From: a virus
Virus record (IMG/VR): IMGVR_UViG_3300010938_000808
Span: 1 to 50,503 of that record
Reading direction: 5' to 3' (one strand)
Length of the DNA stretch: 50,503 nt
Part shown: positions 49,698-50,503 of the stretch, piece after piece
How positions within the stretch are numbered: position 1 is the first letter of the stretch
Layout: each line of letters starts with the position of its first letter
Translations under genes and position numbers: made by a program
Notes under the pieces: model-generated
Database searches by the model: none
The model's input: the letters and a program-made list of their open reading frames with translations, nothing else
Told to the model about the DNA's origin: nothing

Positions 49698-50219
49698 ATG
49701 CCTACCGCGCACAGCACCGATCTTTACATTTTGGGAAAGGGGATTCTTAGATTTGACCGTTGGGTTAATGGGGTCCCAACAGGGCTAAAGGATATGGGAA
49801 ACTGTACCTCATTTTCCTTGGCTCCCACAGAGGAAACCAAGAAACATTATTCCTCTCGGGAGGGCGTTCAAAAGGTGGACCTTGAGGTGACTACTTCCCG
49901 AGAGCTCGGAGTGAAATTTACTCTGGAAGAATATGATAAGAATATCTTAGCGATGGCGCTTTTTGGTGATACTTCCGGATTCTCTATCAATCTCATGCAA
50001 GCAACAGAGGTCGTGGGAACATTGGATTTTGTTGGAACTAACGAGTTGGGCCCACGTTATCATGTTCAGCTCTGGAAGGTTAAGCTACGCAGCACAGGAG
50101 AGGTTAACTTTATTTCTGATGACTGGGGAAATATCCAGTTTGAGGGCGTAGTTTTGGATGATCAGGCGAACCATCCCACACAGCCATATGGAATTATAAC
50201 TCCGTTGGGAGAGAGCTAA
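49698..50219 (+). CDS. Major tail tube protein
   Basis: The protein has 173 residues with AAAGGAGGG upstream. ILRFDRWVNGVPTGLKDMGN, SFSLAPTEETKKHYSSREGV, KVDLEVTTSRELGVKFTLEE and IQFEGVVLDDQA are typical of siphovirus/myovirus tail tube subunits (beta-sandwich that stacks into rings). No sheath gene is seen before it in the window. Confidence 0.85.
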   Translation: MPTAHSTDLYILGKGILRFDRWVNGVPTGLKDMGNCTSFSLAPTEETKKHYSSREGVQKVDLEVTTSRELGVKFTLEEYDKNILAMALFGDTSGFSINLMQATEVVGTLDFVGTNELGPRYHVQLWKVKLRSTGEVNFISDDWGNIQFEGVVLDDQANHPTQPYGIITPLGES

Positions 50220-50503
50220 TGGTGGATGAGACTAGGGAGCTAGACATTTTATTTCCAGAGCGTGAAGTGTGCGGTTATAAACTTCGGCCTTGGTCACTGG
50301 GGCAATTTTTGGAGTTGTTGCCAGATATTGTTCAGATATGCGAGAAAATTGATGATGGCGATGCTAATTGGTATCAGCTTCTCTCCATTATCGCTCCTAA
50401 AGCTCCTAAGATTTTACAAGTCACTTTGAGACTTGATATGCAAGAGGTTATGGATTTGGGAGTAGATAAAGTAGGAATGTTACTTCTGGCAATTCTGGCA
50501 ATG
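50219..50503 (+). CDS. Partial gene, tail-assembly chaperone-like
   Basis: ATG at 50219 overlaps the tail tube stop by one base (TAATG). 95 codons are open to the window edge. YKLRPWSLGQFLELLPDIVQ is the opening style of tail-assembly chaperones (lambda gpG-like), which follow the tube gene. The programmed frameshift and the tape measure would lie beyond the window. Confidence 0.65.
   Translation, partial: MVDETRELDILFPEREVCGYKLRPWSLGQFLELLPDIVQICEKIDDGDANWYQLLSIIAPKAPKILQVTLRLDMQEVMDLGVDKVGMLLLAILAM

Noticed and set aside
1-50503. tRNA genes, integrase or repressor that would show a temperate lifestyle
   Set aside because: None was seen in the frames and gaps of this window. The missing parts of the genome could still hold them, so no lifestyle is claimed.

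Overview
The window is a piece of a tailed double-stranded DNA bacteriophage genome (Caudoviricetes) with an HK97-type head. It has two opposed transcription blocks meeting at a divergent control region at about 23.19-23.47 kb. Everything to the left (1-23.2 kb) reads on the minus strand and holds recombination, replication and DNA-modification genes. Everything to the right (23.5-50.5 kb) reads on the plus strand and holds packaging, lysis, head, surface-sugar and tail genes. Both ends are cut by the window: a short minus-strand gene at the left edge and a tail-chaperone-like gene at the right edge. I see no integrase, excisionase, CI-like repressor, tRNA, CRISPR array or insertion sequence. 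The host is unknown. A lipoprotein signal, an LPS-type heptosyltransferase relative and a small zinc endopeptidase fit a Gram-negative host, but this is inference.

Left block, read in the direction of transcription (right to left): SNF2-type helicase, three or four small proteins of unknown role, a sigma-70-like factor, primase, a lambda-O-like replication initiator with iteron-like repeats inside its coding sequence (candidate origin), a DnaC-like loader and a DnaB-like helicase. Next comes a 7-deazaguanine DNA-modification operon (QueD, QueE, a phosphoribosyltransferase-FolE fusion, and the DNA transglycosylase DpdA), then a KEKV-repeat protein, a probable sliding clamp and a DNA polymerase I with an N-terminal uracil-DNA-glycosylase domain. 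The block ends with a clamp loader, a UvsY-like mediator, a hidden 56-residue membrane protein, a gp32-like SSB, RecA/UvsX, a PD-(D/E)XK nuclease, and a Rad50/Mre11 system whose Rad50 is split into two genes around Mre11. Together these give a nearly self-sufficient replisome plus recombination-dependent replication, and a pathway that would replace guanines in phage DNA.

Right block: small and large terminase, a lysis and wall cassette (membrane protein, M15 endopeptidase, permuted NlpC/P60-like protein, lipoprotein, papain-like protease, holin-like protein), and portal. Then come a small protein with a GNYGHAGRPG linker and a nuclease-like domain, a MuF protein with a large C-terminal toxin-like extension and a coupled small gene that could be its immunity protein, a multi-domain prohead protease, and the major capsid protein followed by a clear terminator. 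After that lie five sugar/methyl-transfer genes (two glycosyltransferases, two methyltransferases, one sugar aminotransferase), five or six structural genes, two more glycosyltransferases, and finally connector, neck, tail terminator, tail tube and the start of a chaperone gene.

The most interesting points are the MuF toxin-immunity-like module, the second nuclease-bearing protein beside it, the PRTase-FolE/DpdA pathway without QueC, the iteron cluster inside the initiator gene, and the surface-glycosylation genes interleaved with virion genes. GTG and TTG starts and 4-base ATGA/TTGA overlaps are common, so several starts were chosen by Shine-Dalgarno (SD) position rather than by longest ORF.
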